Assembly: GCA_002501205.1 (NCBI GenBank)
Contig: DLRW01000070.1
Coordinates: forward strand, 12,851 to 76,584
Direction of reading: 5' to 3'
Origin: Flavobacteriales bacterium UBA7878
GTDB taxonomy: Bacteria > Bacteroidota > Bacteroidia > Flavobacteriales > Schleiferiaceae
Length of the DNA: 63,734 bases
Each line of letters starts with the position of its first letter. Position 1 is the first letter of the stretch. Shown in pieces: positions 8,165 through 17,666 of this stretch. The position numbers and the translations under genes are program-made. The notes beneath the pieces were generated by a model. The model saw only the letters and a list, made by a program, of their open reading frames with translations, made no database searches and had not been told where the DNA came from.

Positions 8165-8692
8165 TTACCGCAAATCCGTTTTACCTTCTTCCATTAGTTT
8201 ATAGTGCTTAATGGCTTTTTTAAGAGCCTTTTGCAATTCGTCAACTTTGCCAGAGCCAATAAAAATCCTTTCACCCCAGCTGGTTTCTACACTCATACCA
8301 TTGCGTCCCGAAAAGGTAAACTTCTTCTGAAGTAAGTAGTGGTTATAGGATTTTTGCCAACTAGCCAAGCGAGGAATGGACACTATCCGGATAAAGCTAA
8401 TTTCATCCCAAGGGATGATTCGTTTGCTATGGTGAAAAGGCATCATTTTATACTCGATACCCTTTTCACTAATTGAGGTTTTTAGGCTTAAGTGCATTAA
8501 AAACCAGATGAAGGCTAAACATAGCATAAGGGCAATGGCTCCCAAGTACAGATCTTGAGCTTGTACTTTAAAAGAGGGACTATAGTAAAGGTGAAGCAGC
8601 GTAATGCTTAGCAAAAACATAAAGCTGCCTATTACCCAAATGGGCTTAAATGAAAAGAATTGCTGTTTCTCTTTAAATACTTTTTTGGCCAT
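8165..8692 (-). CDS. Bacterial PH-like membrane protein
   Basis: A 175-residue protein with two membrane helices near the N-terminus (about 18-36 and 46-68) and a cytoplasmic domain. The latter has the pattern of bacterial PH-like domains: TSISEKGIEY...., IIPWDEISFIRIV, a basic aromatic loop, then RIFIGSGKVDELQKAL. Members of this broad group have no defined biochemical role. It is divergent from the next gene with a 278-base gap between them. Confidence 0.6.
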   Translation of the reverse strand: MAKKVFKEKQQFFSFKPIWVIGSFMFLLSITLLHLYYSPSFKVQAQDLYLGAIALMLCLAFIWFLMHLSLKTSISEKGIEYKMMPFHHSKRIIPWDEISFIRIVSIPRLASWQKSYNHYLLQKKFTFSGRNGMSVETSWGERIFIGSGKVDELQKALKKAIKHYKLMEEGKTDLR

Positions 8693-8970
8693 GACAGCTA
8701 TCTGTGTTAATACTGAATTAACTCCAAGTTAACAATAAATTAACAATATACAAGGCTTTTCAATCTGAGTCTGATATTAGAGCAGGGTTTCTTTTGGTAA
8801 AAATTAGGCATTTTAATAGCCTACCAAGGTTCAGTAGGCGAGTTTCTCTGTTGCGAATAATTTGAATTCAGCTCTTTCCCTCAGCCTTCTTTCTCTACAA
8901 CTTAATTGCTCTCTCTAAGTCCTTGACTGGCACCTTTTTCGCTGCTATGGGGTGAAAAAAAAAAGATCCC

Positions 8971-10116
8971 ATGAAGCGATTTTACCCTCTTATTTTCAGT
9001 TTCCTGGCCTTAGGAGCACAGGCCCGTGAACTTCAGATTAATCCCGGAATTCGTTTGCCAAAAGATAGCCTTGAGGCCAGTCATTTGATCCAATCCTTAG
9101 CAGGCTTTTTAGAAGCTAGCCAATCGGAGAATTCGGCCAACACCTATGTTTTACCAGCGGAGAAATTCGAAACCTATTTATTGCTGGATGAGTTTAAAGG
9201 CATAGAAGCCAGTTCCTCTTTTAAGGACGAACATTTCTATCAGCCCCAGCTTTGCAATGTTGCTCCCCTGGAGGAGGGGCAGTATTGGTTGCAAATTTCC
9301 TATTTCGGCCTTAAGGGAGATGCTTCCATCCTGCGCGCCAGCTTTGATCTGATTGCCCATCCGGATAAAGATCAATTCAAATTTGCCTCGCCCCTTAAGC
9401 GCAATACCCGACATTGGAAGGAGTATAAGGTCGGCAAAAGCCACTTCTTTTATCAAGATAGTCTCAATGAAGCCCATGCCTATCAATTAAGCACTCGCTT
9501 TGATGTTAACTTGAAATCCGAGAACAAGGCGAATATTGTTTACTGCTGTGAGAATTTAATTGCCATGGAGCGATTGCTGGGCCTCACTTATAAGATCGAT
9601 TACAATGGCTATAATTCCAGTGTTTGGACGGTTAATGAAGCGGGCACTAAAATTATGGCCCTAGGAAATGACAATGCCAGCTTCGAGAATTTTGATCCTC
9701 ATGATTTGTGGCATGCACGCCTGAGTATGGTGATATCGCGCAGGGCGGTAGATCATTCGGTAGATGAAGGCTGTGCCTACCTTTATGGGGGTAGTTGGGG
9801 ATACACATGGGATGAAATCCTAAAAGCCTTTAAAGAGCAGGTCGCTTCTGATTCAGGTATGAACTGGCATGAGCTCAAAGAAAAGCCACAGTACTTTCAA
9901 ACGGGTGAACATCGCAATTCGGCCGACTATGTAGTTTGTGCCCTGCTGGTACAAGAAATTGAAGCCAAACACGGCTTTGAAGGAGTTTGGGAGTTTTTGA
10001 ATATTGGACCCAGAGAAAAGGGCAATGCCAAATTTTATCAAAAGCTGGAGAGCTTATTGGGGATCTCGGTAGAAGAGTATAATGCCAAAGTTTGGGAATT
10101 GATTGAGAATAGTTGA
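8971..10116 (+). CDS. Secreted gluzincin-like protein with altered zinc motif
   Basis: A 381-residue protein with a signal peptide (LIFSFLALGAQA). In the C-terminal half, HDLWH at 244-248 is followed by VDEG, with the Glu at 266. This is the spacing of gluzincin metallopeptidases (HExxH, about 18 residues, then E in a NEG/DEG context), but the catalytic Glu of HExxH is replaced by Asp. A C-terminal helical region (YVVCALLVQEIEAKHG) resembles the M1-type tail that follows. It may be a weak peptidase, a dead peptidase or a zinc binder. A run of ten A residues precedes the ATG, which could make expression slippage-prone. It stands alone, convergent with a lipoprotein gene. Confidence 0.7.
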   Translation: MKRFYPLIFSFLALGAQARELQINPGIRLPKDSLEASHLIQSLAGFLEASQSENSANTYVLPAEKFETYLLLDEFKGIEASSSFKDEHFYQPQLCNVAPLEEGQYWLQISYFGLKGDASILRASFDLIAHPDKDQFKFASPLKRNTRHWKEYKVGKSHFFYQDSLNEAHAYQLSTRFDVNLKSENKANIVYCCENLIAMERLLGLTYKIDYNGYNSSVWTVNEAGTKIMALGNDNASFENFDPHDLWHARLSMVISRRAVDHSVDEGCAYLYGGSWGYTWDEILKAFKEQVASDSGMNWHELKEKPQYFQTGEHRNSADYVVCALLVQEIEAKHGFEGVWEFLNIGPREKGNAKFYQKLESLLGISVEEYNAKVWELIENS

Positions 10117-10127
10117 ATGGGCAAGGT

Positions 10128-10544
10128 TTATTGCCTACCATCAAAATAACGTCGGTTCCAGGCACCCATACCTGCATTTTGATTATGGATAAAATGCAGA
10201 GAATCTCCATCAAAGCGATACTGTAAGGTACCATACAGGCTACCGCCATCCCAATCGTAGAGTCCTTCTCCCGAGCTATGGATTTTGATATCCTTAAGGA
10301 TGTAAACATCTCGAGAATCGTAGTCAATTCTAAAGTTTAAGGTGGAGTCTCCGGAGCCCAGGCTAACTTTTACAATAGCATCCGAATATTTATAACTGCT
10401 TCCGGTAATGACATCACCACCACCTACTAAACCCCCACCGATATAGGTGCCAGTGTATTTGTCTAAATAAGAACTTTCTTCCTCTTTTTTACAGGACAAT
10501 AGACTTAAACTGAGGCAGAGGAGAAAGATGCGAGCTTTAATCAT
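10128..10544 (-). CDS. Small lipoprotein
   Basis: A 138-residue lipoprotein with a lipobox LLSC (Cys18) followed by KKEEES. The acidic stretch right after the Cys resembles the lipoprotein export signal used by Bacteroidota to place lipoproteins on the cell surface. The mature part is rich in Gly, Ser and Tyr and predicted to be beta-stranded (YLDKYTGTYIGGG, LYGTLQYRFDGDSLHF), a layout common in small lipocalin-like proteins. No function is assigned. Confidence 0.7.
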   Translation of the reverse strand: MIKARIFLLCLSLSLLSCKKEEESSYLDKYTGTYIGGGLVGGGDVITGSSYKYSDAIVKVSLGSGDSTLNFRIDYDSRDVYILKDIKIHSSGEGLYDWDGGSLYGTLQYRFDGDSLHFIHNQNAGMGAWNRRYFDGRQ

Positions 10545-10571
10545 GGCTAAGATTTTAAAAATTTGCGTCCT

Positions 10572-11372
10572 CTAGTTCCCTGTACTTTGGTAAGGTAAGG
10601 ATTTCAAAACATGCTCCAAAGCTTCCAGTCGGGCTTTGGTTTTTTGATCGGCCTGAATAATGATCCAGGGCGCATTCTCTGTATGCGTTTCCTTAAACAT
10701 TCGCTCCTTGTATCGGGTGTATTCATCCCATAGCCCTTGAGCCGCTTCATCTACCGGAGTCATTTTCCAGCGCTTCAGTGGACTGCTTTTGATATCAGCA
10801 AAGCGACGCGCCTGTTCCTCCATAGTGATGGAGAAGTAAAACTTGATGAGATAGGTGTCTGAGCTTTGTAGCATCCTCTCAAAGTCGTTCACCTGCCCCA
10901 TAAAAGTTTCATATTGTTCGGCCGTGCAGAATCCATTTACAGGCTCCACCACCGCTCGGTTGTACCAGGATCGATCGAAGAAGACCATTTCCCCGGGCTT
11001 GGGCAAATGATTTACATAGCGCTGAAAATACCACTGACCAGCTTCTTCTTCTGTAGGTTTTGGTAGGGCGATAATGCGATAATGCCGGGGATTGATATGA
11101 GCGGCAATCCGGCGAATAGCACCGCCTTTACCCGCGGCATCGCGACCTTCGAAGAGGATGACCACCTTTTTCTGTTGGTCAATTACCCATTCCTGGAGTT
11201 GGATTAATTCGGCTTGTAAGTCGCGCAAGCGTTGCTCATAATTGGCTAAACGCAAAGCCTTCAAAACATCCGTTTTCTTATCCGCAAAAAGGTACTTCAA
11301 TCCCAGCGGAGAATTGAGCAATTCCAGTTCGGCATCGCTCAGGGCCATGATTTCTTTTTCTTTCGCGTTCAT
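10572..11372 (-). CDS. ppk2: Polyphosphate kinase 2 (PPK2), second copy of a tandem pair
   Basis: A 266-residue cytoplasmic PPK2-family kinase. The Walker A motif is GRDAAGKGG, the lid region has KPTEEEAGQWYFQRY, and Walker B is MVFFDRSWYNRAVVEPV. PPK2 enzymes phosphorylate nucleotides using inorganic polyphosphate, or run the reverse. The GKGG form and single-domain length fit class I, the nucleoside-diphosphate-phosphorylating type. Its ATG overlaps the stop of the upstream PPK2 gene (TAATG), so the two are translationally coupled. The products are clearly paralogous but diverged outside the motifs, which suggests different nucleotide preferences or a hetero-oligomer. Confidence 0.93.
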   Translation of the reverse strand: MNAKEKEIMALSDAELELLNSPLGLKYLFADKKTDVLKALRLANYEQRLRDLQAELIQLQEWVIDQQKKVVILFEGRDAAGKGGAIRRIAAHINPRHYRIIALPKPTEEEAGQWYFQRYVNHLPKPGEMVFFDRSWYNRAVVEPVNGFCTAEQYETFMGQVNDFERMLQSSDTYLIKFYFSITMEEQARRFADIKSSPLKRWKMTPVDEAAQGLWDEYTRYKERMFKETHTENAPWIIIQADQKTKARLEALEHVLKSLPYQSTGN

Positions 11373-12220
11373 TAGATGTCAATTTGTTCAATATGTCGAT
11401 AATAGCGTGCGACCACATTGGGATCAGGTAAAATAGTAGTCCGGTTTTTCACCCTTCGATCTTGATAGGGGAATTGGGAGAGCACATAGCGAATGCTTTC
11501 CAAACGCGCTTCCCGCTTATTATTGGTTTTTACAATGATCCAGGGACTAAAGGTAGTGTGGGTTTTGGAAAACATCTGCTCCTTATAATGGGTATAGCGG
11601 TCCCATAATTCCTGTCCCTTCATATCTACCGGCGAAAATTTCCATTGCTTCAAAGGGTTTTTCATCCGCGATTTAAAGCGTTTCTTTTGCTCCTCTTTGG
11701 AAATGGAAAACCAAAATTTGATCAGGATAACCCCATCCTCATAGAGCATATGCTCAAAGCCCGGTACCTGCACCATAAAGCGATCGTACTGCTCGGTATT
11801 GCAAAATCCCATTACCGGTTCTACCACCGCTCGGTTGTACCAGGAACGGTCAAAGAAAACAATCTCACCCGGATTGGGAAGCTCCTTAATATAGCGCCTG
11901 AAATACCATTGACCGCTCTCCACTTCGGTGGGTTTAGAGAGGGCCACTACCCGCATGGAACGCGGATTGAGATGTTCTACAAAGCGCTTAATTGAACCTC
12001 CCTTGCCGGCAGCATCCCGACCTTCGAAGAGCACCGCTACTCGCAGCTTTTTCTTGGCTACCCAGCGCTGCAAATTCACCAATTCGGTTTGCAGCAGGCG
12101 AAGCTCTTCTTCATATCGTTGATTGCGAATAATCTTACTGAGATCGGTTTCATTTTGCTCGGCAATCTGAACCAAATCCTTGCGCTGTTTTACTTTACAC
12201 AGCTCTTCACGAGTATACAT
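11372..12220 (-). CDS. ppk2: Polyphosphate kinase 2 (PPK2), first copy of a tandem pair
   Basis: A 282-residue protein counting from the ATG at 12220; an in-frame TTG two codons earlier is less likely. Walker A GRDAAGKGG begins at residue 67, followed by RVVALSKPTEVESGQWYFRRY and Walker B IVFFDRSWYNRAVVEPVMGFC. The C-terminal extension (RVKNRTTILPDPNVVARYYRHIEQIDI) is longer than in the downstream copy. It transfers phosphate between polyphosphate and nucleotides in the cytoplasm and is the first gene of a two-gene operon. No ppk1 or ppx lies in the window. Confidence 0.93.
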   Translation of the reverse strand: MYTREELCKVKQRKDLVQIAEQNETDLSKIIRNQRYEEELRLLQTELVNLQRWVAKKKLRVAVLFEGRDAAGKGGSIKRFVEHLNPRSMRVVALSKPTEVESGQWYFRRYIKELPNPGEIVFFDRSWYNRAVVEPVMGFCNTEQYDRFMVQVPGFEHMLYEDGVILIKFWFSISKEEQKKRFKSRMKNPLKQWKFSPVDMKGQELWDRYTHYKEQMFSKTHTTFSPWIIVKTNNKREARLESIRYVLSQFPYQDRRVKNRTTILPDPNVVARYYRHIEQIDI

Positions 12221-12341
12221 GTACAATAAGGCTTGGAGAAAAGTCTAAGTTACGAATTAAGCCGCCCGGAGTGGCTCTAAATAAACGGCTTTTCCCAGGT
12301 GAAGCCTTGCCTCTATTTAGCAGAGCTACTATCTTTAAAGC

Positions 12342-12743
12342 ATGTATCGATGGACTTTTTTAGCCTTCTTGTTTTTAGGTGCTTGTAAGAGTAGCCAAGT
12401 GCAATCTGTTGCGACGAATCCGGATTTCACCCGTATTCGCTTTGAAGAAGTAGGTGGTTTTACCGGCGGCGGTGGTATGTATAGCTTGGAAGCCGATGGA
12501 CGGGTCTTTAATAAGGGAGCAGAATTAAAGCAGCTTAGTGAAGCTCAGTTAAAGTCGCTTCAGGCGAAAGCCCGGGCCATCCGCAAATTAGCGCCACATC
12601 AAAGCTCTGGTCAGCATATCCAAAGAAGCATTTGGCTTGAAAGTGCCCAGGACACCTTAAGCTTTAGCTGGGGCCTAGAAGATACAGCGGCCAGTGCTCA
12701 TGATCAACTCTACCGCAGTTTGTACCAACTCACTATTGAATAA
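12342..12743 (+). CDS. Small lipoprotein
   Basis: A 133-residue lipoprotein with a lipobox LGAC (Cys15). The mature part has a short beta-rich segment (FTRIRFEEVGGFTGGGGMYSLEADGRVF) followed by helices. Similar small lipoproteins of unknown role are common in Flavobacteriales. A near-consensus -7 box (TATCTTTA, 12330-12337) sits only four bases before the ATG, which would give an almost leaderless mRNA. The 3' end overlaps the convergent protease gene by 11 bases. Confidence 0.65.
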   Translation: MYRWTFLAFLFLGACKSSQVQSVATNPDFTRIRFEEVGGFTGGGGMYSLEADGRVFNKGAELKQLSEAQLKSLQAKARAIRKLAPHQSSGQHIQRSIWLESAQDTLSFSWGLEDTAASAHDQLYRSLYQLTIE

Positions 12744-15700
12744 TCATGCGCTGGGAATACTGTTTTCCCTCCGGGCTGCGTAAGAGCACGAAATAGGTGC
12801 CTGCGGCCAGATCCGTGCTAAAGTTCCAATTTTGATCCCCGGCTTGGGTTTGAATACTGCGCTTGCTGATTACTCGACCTTGGAAATCTTGTACTTCCAA
12901 ATCATAGGTTCCAGCGGAAGCTTTTTCTAAGCGAATGCTGAAATCACCACTATGAGGATTGGGGTAGAGAACAAAGCCAAAACGGGCTACCTTAGGTTCT
13001 TTTAGACCAATGCTGCTACTGCCTAAGTAAATATTATCGAGGTTGATTATATCGCCATCATTGGTAACCGAATTGGTACGCTTATCCACCAATAGATGGG
13101 TCTCAAAACAGAGCTCGAAATACTGCCCGGCAAAGTCATCCAAATTCACAATTTGACTTTGGAAACCATCTCCATCGGGATTGCTGGCAATAAAGGTTCC
13201 ACTTACCGGCTGTCCGTTGGCTATAATCCGCAAGCTGCTGGTATAAGCGCTATTACTGGGCTCGGAACGCAACCGGCGGATTAGGCGACTATATGCCTGT
13301 TGCAAATCGAAGTTTAATTGGAGGGCTCCTTCCTGACGGGCATCAACACAGGTACAATAGGTGGAGCGGAAACTGGGGTTTACCTGCCAAACCATAGTGT
13401 CATTGCGGGGTACCTCAAAAGGATCCGGGTAATTCACCAAGGGACCACCCACTATTTCCAGTCCGCGATTACCAGTACTGGCCACGGTATTACGTCGGCT
13501 GCTGCTATTATTACCATGGCGAATAAGTAGAGAATCTGCATAAGCGAAGTCCTCAAAGCCAATTTTTCCGCCGAGCAATTCATAGGGTTTTAAAACCCGA
13601 TAGTTCACAATGCGGTTATTGTTCAAAGTAGGATCGCCGCTGTAGACCAGATTTAAAGTAAGGGTATAGGCTCCACGGGCATCCATATTCAAATAGGTAG
13701 GGAAGTCGAGAATTAGGGTGTCGCCATAATGCACGGTTCTGCTTAAGCTGGCGCCGATATTTTGGCTGGCTGTGCCGGATAAGCTATAATCCAAAGAAAT
13801 GCTGGTACCTGCAGACAGGCTATCGCAACCCAGGAATACCGCTGAAACGCTAATGTTGGTGCTGTCATTTAATTCACAGCCCGAAATAGGATTGAGCACT
13901 TCCAGCAATTTCCATTCGGCATTTTGATAGCTCTCCTGACGAACCCTTTGCTCGTAGGTATTATTGTAGGTAAGGCTGTCGCTGGATGTGGATATCGAAG
14001 CGAAGAAATCGTAATTACCCGTCTGACTTAAATCGGCAGTTTGACTGTGTACGAAATAGGCTACGGAATCCGGTAAAAGGGTATTGCTAATAACCGTACT
14101 CACGGTTTGCAGCAGTCCACCATTGATGCTGTAGCTGAGGTTAATTGCCGTTCCGGCTGCAATGCTTTGTGCGCAGCTATTATTGCGAATCACAAAAATT
14201 ACATCTTCCGCTGCACCTAAACTGCAATCGCGTTCGGGAAGAACCAGGGCATCAAGACTAAGATCATAATCGCCGGTGGGCTCTCCTACTCCCACCGCAT
14301 ACCAGGCATTGGTGGTTTGAATGTATTCATTGGAGCAAGCGCCATAGAGGTCAATAGCCGATTGCATTGCACCCATACGGGCATCAAAATGATCCGAAAA
14401 ACGGGTAAGGTAATTATCAAGATTATGGTAGGCGATATCTGCCGCCGCTTGATAGCCAAGGCCTTCAATATTGTAGCGGTCATTGTTGTCGTTTACACCG
14501 GAATCACCATCACTTAGCAGGTAGTACCAAAAGTTCTGAACCCCGGAATTGCTATGAACATAGCCATTATCGAAAAAGAGACCCTGGCCCCAATTATTGC
14601 CCTTGTAAGTATTGGGATGACTGAATTGAGTGGGGTTGCGCAAGTTTCGCAGGCCATTGCCAGTATTTAGAAAGTCTTCACCCATTTTCCAATCTCCACC
14701 AGCCGAATCGTAGGCAAACTCAATCGCTACTCCGAAAATATCACTAAAGGATTCATTGAGCGCTCCCGCTTCACCCTGGTAAATTAAACTGGCCGTGTAT
14801 TCGGTAATACCATGGGTGATTTCATGGGCTACCACATCCAGGGAAATTAGTGGGGTGGAAGCCACACCATTGCCATCACCATAGGTCATTTCCTGACCAT
14901 TCCAAAAAGCATTTACATAATTGGAGTCGTAGTGCACAAAGGAGTTGAGCGGCGAATTTTGATCATCATAGCTAAAGCGATTGTAATGCTGTTTAAAGTA
15001 GCTGTACACGCGCTCTGCACCCCAATGCGCATCAGTGGCCGCTTCATCAAAATTGGCATTGAAATTATTCCAGTAATTGTCATCGTCGTAAAAGTCGATG
15101 GCCGTCCCCTTATTGGTTCGCTTTTGCATATTAAAGGTATAGATACCTCCGCCGGTAAGGCTATCGTGCAAAACATAGAGCGCCGAATCACTATCGTAGC
15201 TGGTGTAAATACTGCGCGTACCTGAGTATTTAGTGCGTGCGGTGCCGGTATCCTGACTGTGGATACGACTGAGGCTATGACTCAAGCTGCCGTTTTGAGC
15301 ATTGATATAAACCCAGTTGCGATCATAAGGCTTATAGCTGTATACATCAAATTTCCAGCTGAGCTGATATTGCTGGGCATCCTTGCTGAAATTCTTATCG
15401 AGAATAACCAGGTTTCCTTGTGGACTGGCTTCTCCATTGGCCTCCCAGGCAAAGATTTGAGCAGGGAAATAATTGAGGGCGTATTGTAAGGCCTGGCTTT
15501 CGCTGATGCTTGCTTCTGGATTTAAATTTAAATCAGATACAATTTCGCCATTGGCCAGATATACTGCATTATTACGTAGGTGAATAATCAATTCAGCGGC
15601 CTCTACAGGAATTCCTTGATGCATTTGCTGATAATGACGATGCTCAGAACCATCCTTGCCATAGCTCACCCTTTGCAGCTCCAGGCGATCTTTCTCGCCT

Positions 15701-15879
15701 AATCCTAATTGTTGACGGTACTGCTCAATAAAGGACTCGGCACTTAAGCTTTGATCGCCGGTATATCGATACCAACCGGCTGTTTCCAATTCTTGAAGTC
15801 CAGTGCTGCTTACCTGCTGGGCATAGAGGCCAAAGCTCATTCCAAAAAGGAGGCCGGCCATTCTCAATCGTACATTCAT
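12733..15879 (-). CDS. M4 (thermolysin-like) metalloprotease with T9SS tail
   Basis: A 1048-residue secreted protease from the ATG at 15879; an upstream in-frame ATG would spoil the signal peptide (MAGLLFGMSFGLYAQQ). An FTP/PepSY-type propeptide occupies about residues 40-200. The M4 catalytic domain has HEITH at 352-356 and the third zinc ligand in NESFSDIFG (Glu376), the thermolysin spacing. After it come CARDB-like beta domains (..VLPERDCSLG.., ..EQRVRQESYQ..) and a type A sorting domain (FVLYPNPHSGDFSIRL ... LAAGTYFVLLRSPEG). It should be secreted by the T9SS and matured by loss of the propeptide, and probably digests extracellular protein. It is monocistronic or the last gene of its transcript. 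Confidence 0.93.
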   Translation of the reverse strand: MNVRLRMAGLLFGMSFGLYAQQVSSTGLQELETAGWYRYTGDQSLSAESFIEQYRQQLGLGEKDRLELQRVSYGKDGSEHRHYQQMHQGIPVEAAELIIHLRNNAVYLANGEIVSDLNLNPEASISESQALQYALNYFPAQIFAWEANGEASPQGNLVILDKNFSKDAQQYQLSWKFDVYSYKPYDRNWVYINAQNGSLSHSLSRIHSQDTGTARTKYSGTRSIYTSYDSDSALYVLHDSLTGGGIYTFNMQKRTNKGTAIDFYDDDNYWNNFNANFDEAATDAHWGAERVYSYFKQHYNRFSYDDQNSPLNSFVHYDSNYVNAFWNGQEMTYGDGNGVASTPLISLDVVAHEITHGITEYTASLIYQGEAGALNESFSDIFGVAIEFAYDSAGGDWKMGEDFLNTGNGLRNLRNPTQFSHPNTYKGNNWGQGLFFDNGYVHSNSGVQNFWYYLLSDGDSGVNDNNDRYNIEGLGYQAAADIAYHNLDNYLTRFSDHFDARMGAMQSAIDLYGACSNEYIQTTNAWYAVGVGEPTGDYDLSLDALVLPERDCSLGAAEDVIFVIRNNSCAQSIAAGTAINLSYSINGGLLQTVSTVISNTLLPDSVAYFVHSQTADLSQTGNYDFFASISTSSDSLTYNNTYEQRVRQESYQNAEWKLLEVLNPISGCELNDSTNISVSAVFLGCDSLSAGTSISLDYSLSGTASQNIGASLSRTVHYGDTLILDFPTYLNMDARGAYTLTLNLVYSGDPTLNNNRIVNYRVLKPYELLGGKIGFEDFAYADSLLIRHGNNSSSRRNTVASTGNRGLEIVGGPLVNYPDPFEVPRNDTMVWQVNPSFRSTYCTCVDARQEGALQLNFDLQQAYSRLIRRLRSEPSNSAYTSSLRIIANGQPVSGTFIASNPDGDGFQSQIVNLDDFAGQYFELCFETHLLVDKRTNSVTNDGDIINLDNIYLGSSSIGLKEPKVARFGFVLYPNPHSGDFSIRLEKASAGTYDLEVQDFQGRVISKRSIQTQAGDQNWNFSTDLAAGTYFVLLRSPEGKQYSQRMIIQ

Positions 15880-15950
15880 AGCGCTGAAATTTAGGGTCGT
15901 GGAAGTTACACGCAATTCTTGAAATAGCATTTCAGCCCCCTAAATGTTCA

Positions 15951-17666
15951 CTAAGGTCGATCGAGAGCCCTTATAAAGTTGCGATAAGTTTGGGCTTCCA
16001 CACTCCAATCCGGTGGGGCAATATCTCCCCAGGCCTTAGGCACATCATGCATATTGAAGTAGTTAATCCCCGCAATTTCTTTGGCTGCTTTTATAGTTTC
16101 AGCTGCCTTTAAAAGCCACTGCTCCTGAAAATCTTCGGGGCCTTTTACTCCAAATTCGGTGATGAAAATGGGCTCGGGGGCTTGCCGTATTCGCCAGGAC
16201 TTGCGACGGTAAATTTGGGCGAATTGCTCCTGCTGGGTGGGGTCGGTGATATTTTTATCTGGCAGGCCATAAATGGCGATGCTGATATAGTCCACCTGAT
16301 CACTGCCTGGGTACCATTCCAAAGAACCGCGATCACCAGCCGGTCCCCAAACTTTTAGGATATTGGGAATTGCCTTTTCGGCTCTCAGCATCAAATAGCG
16401 ATAGGCATCGATGTATAATTTGGGATCTTTACTTTGCCAGGGATAGCGCTCAATGGGGATTTCCATTTCCTGTGAAAAGCGGAGGTAAATCTGCCGAGGG
16501 AAATGTTGCAGGCTATCCAAAAGCTCTTCTAATTCAGGCTCGTATTCACCCGCCAAGAGCTTTTCCAAACATTGATCATCGCGCTCAAAATTGCGATCTT
16601 CTATGGTTTCCAGGGTGAGAATCAGCTCGCGTCCATTCTGCTTCACTTTTTCCAATTCCTCAAAGAAGCCCTCCTTTTTATAAGTCGCTAAATTGATGAA
16701 GAGATGCTCGGCATTAATTCCGGCCAGGCCATCTAATTTTCGATCTGGATCATATACTCCTAAATGGAAGAGGCTGTCCTTAGCGACCTTGGTTTCTGGA
16801 TGCTCAAAATATTGGCTATTGTAGAGCTGGGGATTCTCTTTCTGAAAGGTGATTTGTGATTGCCAGAGTTCCGGGCTTAGATCATCATACTGTCCGGCTA
16901 AAACCAGGCATTCATGATTAAAGAAACGCAGGCGATGTAAGCGGCGGTACACTTCATCTTCTAATCCCATTTTGGGATAAACCTCTAAAGGGATTTCCGA
17001 ATGAGCGATAAGGGTAATGCTCAGAGCATCCACATATTCGGATCCGGGATAATACTCCTCCAAACCGGGATAACCTGCCGGCGACCAAAGCATTTTTACC
17101 TGCGGTGCTTTGGATTTTATTAAAGCCTGCACATGGCGATAGGCATCGATATAAACGGAAGGATATTCTTGCCAGGGATAAAAGCGACCAGGCACTTCCA
17201 TTTGGGGATTGAAATTAAGGTAGACCTCCTGCTTGAGGCTGGCTAACATCTCTGCTAATTGGATAATCTTTTGATCGTAAACTCCCTCCGAAACAGCGCC
17301 AAGAGGGGCACTGCGGTATACCGGCCAGTATTTGCTTCCCCAACATTCCAAGTCAATAATTAAAGAGGTTTGGGCTGAAAGGTCTTCAATAAGGGCAGTA
17401 GGAATTTGCCAATCTTCACTTTGGTTGAGCTGTACATAGCGATGCGCAAAAGCGGGCTTTAATTCATATAGACTGTAATCCGCAATCTGGGTTTTAAGCA
17501 ACACGGCTTGATCGCGCTCGCCCCATTTGTGACTGATGTAAAAGTCCTTGGCGTAGGAAGGGTACTTTACCCGGGCCCAAAGGAAAAGGGCCGAAAAAAT
17601 GACCAGGCCCAAAGCCATGGCCAGAAGAATAAAACGCCGCCACAGTTTTCGCCCCGCTTTGCTCAT
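15951..17666 (-). CDS. Membrane-anchored protein with two GH26-like domains
   Basis: A 571-residue protein with one N-terminal membrane anchor (about 11-31) and two related TIM-barrel-like halves. The halves share Q/NPQMEVP..YPW / SQEMEIP..YPW, YIDAYR and PAG....YPGS..VD. This is the GH26 layout (HEMNG..YPW, WSPN...WYPGDDYVD, then TEFG). The second half keeps both expected acids: Glu400 in SQEME as the acid/base and Glu504 in ITEFG as the nucleophile. In the first half these are Gln155 and Gly258, so it should be inactive and may bind substrate. The substrate is unknown; GH26 includes mannanases and related enzymes. The stop overlaps the next upstream gene by four bases. Confidence 0.7.
   Translation of the reverse strand: MSKAGRKLWRRFILLAMALGLVIFSALFLWARVKYPSYAKDFYISHKWGERDQAVLLKTQIADYSLYELKPAFAHRYVQLNQSEDWQIPTALIEDLSAQTSLIIDLECWGSKYWPVYRSAPLGAVSEGVYDQKIIQLAEMLASLKQEVYLNFNPQMEVPGRFYPWQEYPSVYIDAYRHVQALIKSKAPQVKMLWSPAGYPGLEEYYPGSEYVDALSITLIAHSEIPLEVYPKMGLEDEVYRRLHRLRFFNHECLVLAGQYDDLSPELWQSQITFQKENPQLYNSQYFEHPETKVAKDSLFHLGVYDPDRKLDGLAGINAEHLFINLATYKKEGFFEELEKVKQNGRELILTLETIEDRNFERDDQCLEKLLAGEYEPELEELLDSLQHFPRQIYLRFSQEMEIPIERYPWQSKDPKLYIDAYRYLMLRAEKAIPNILKVWGPAGDRGSLEWYPGSDQVDYISIAIYGLPDKNITDPTQQEQFAQIYRRKSWRIRQAPEPIFITEFGVKGPEDFQEQWLLKAAETIKAAKEIAGINYFNMHDVPKAWGDIAPPDWSVEAQTYRNFIRALDRP

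Noticed and set aside
8940..8971. An upstream GTG plus A-run as an alternative start or programmed frameshift
   Set aside because: The GTG frame gives no signal peptide and a different protein; the ATG at 8971 gives a clean one. No slippage motif beyond the A-run.
9875..10327. 150-codon minus-strand open frame over the gluzincin-like gene and the next gene's end
   Set aside because: It overlaps two better-supported genes in other frames, has no family features and fits a shadow frame.
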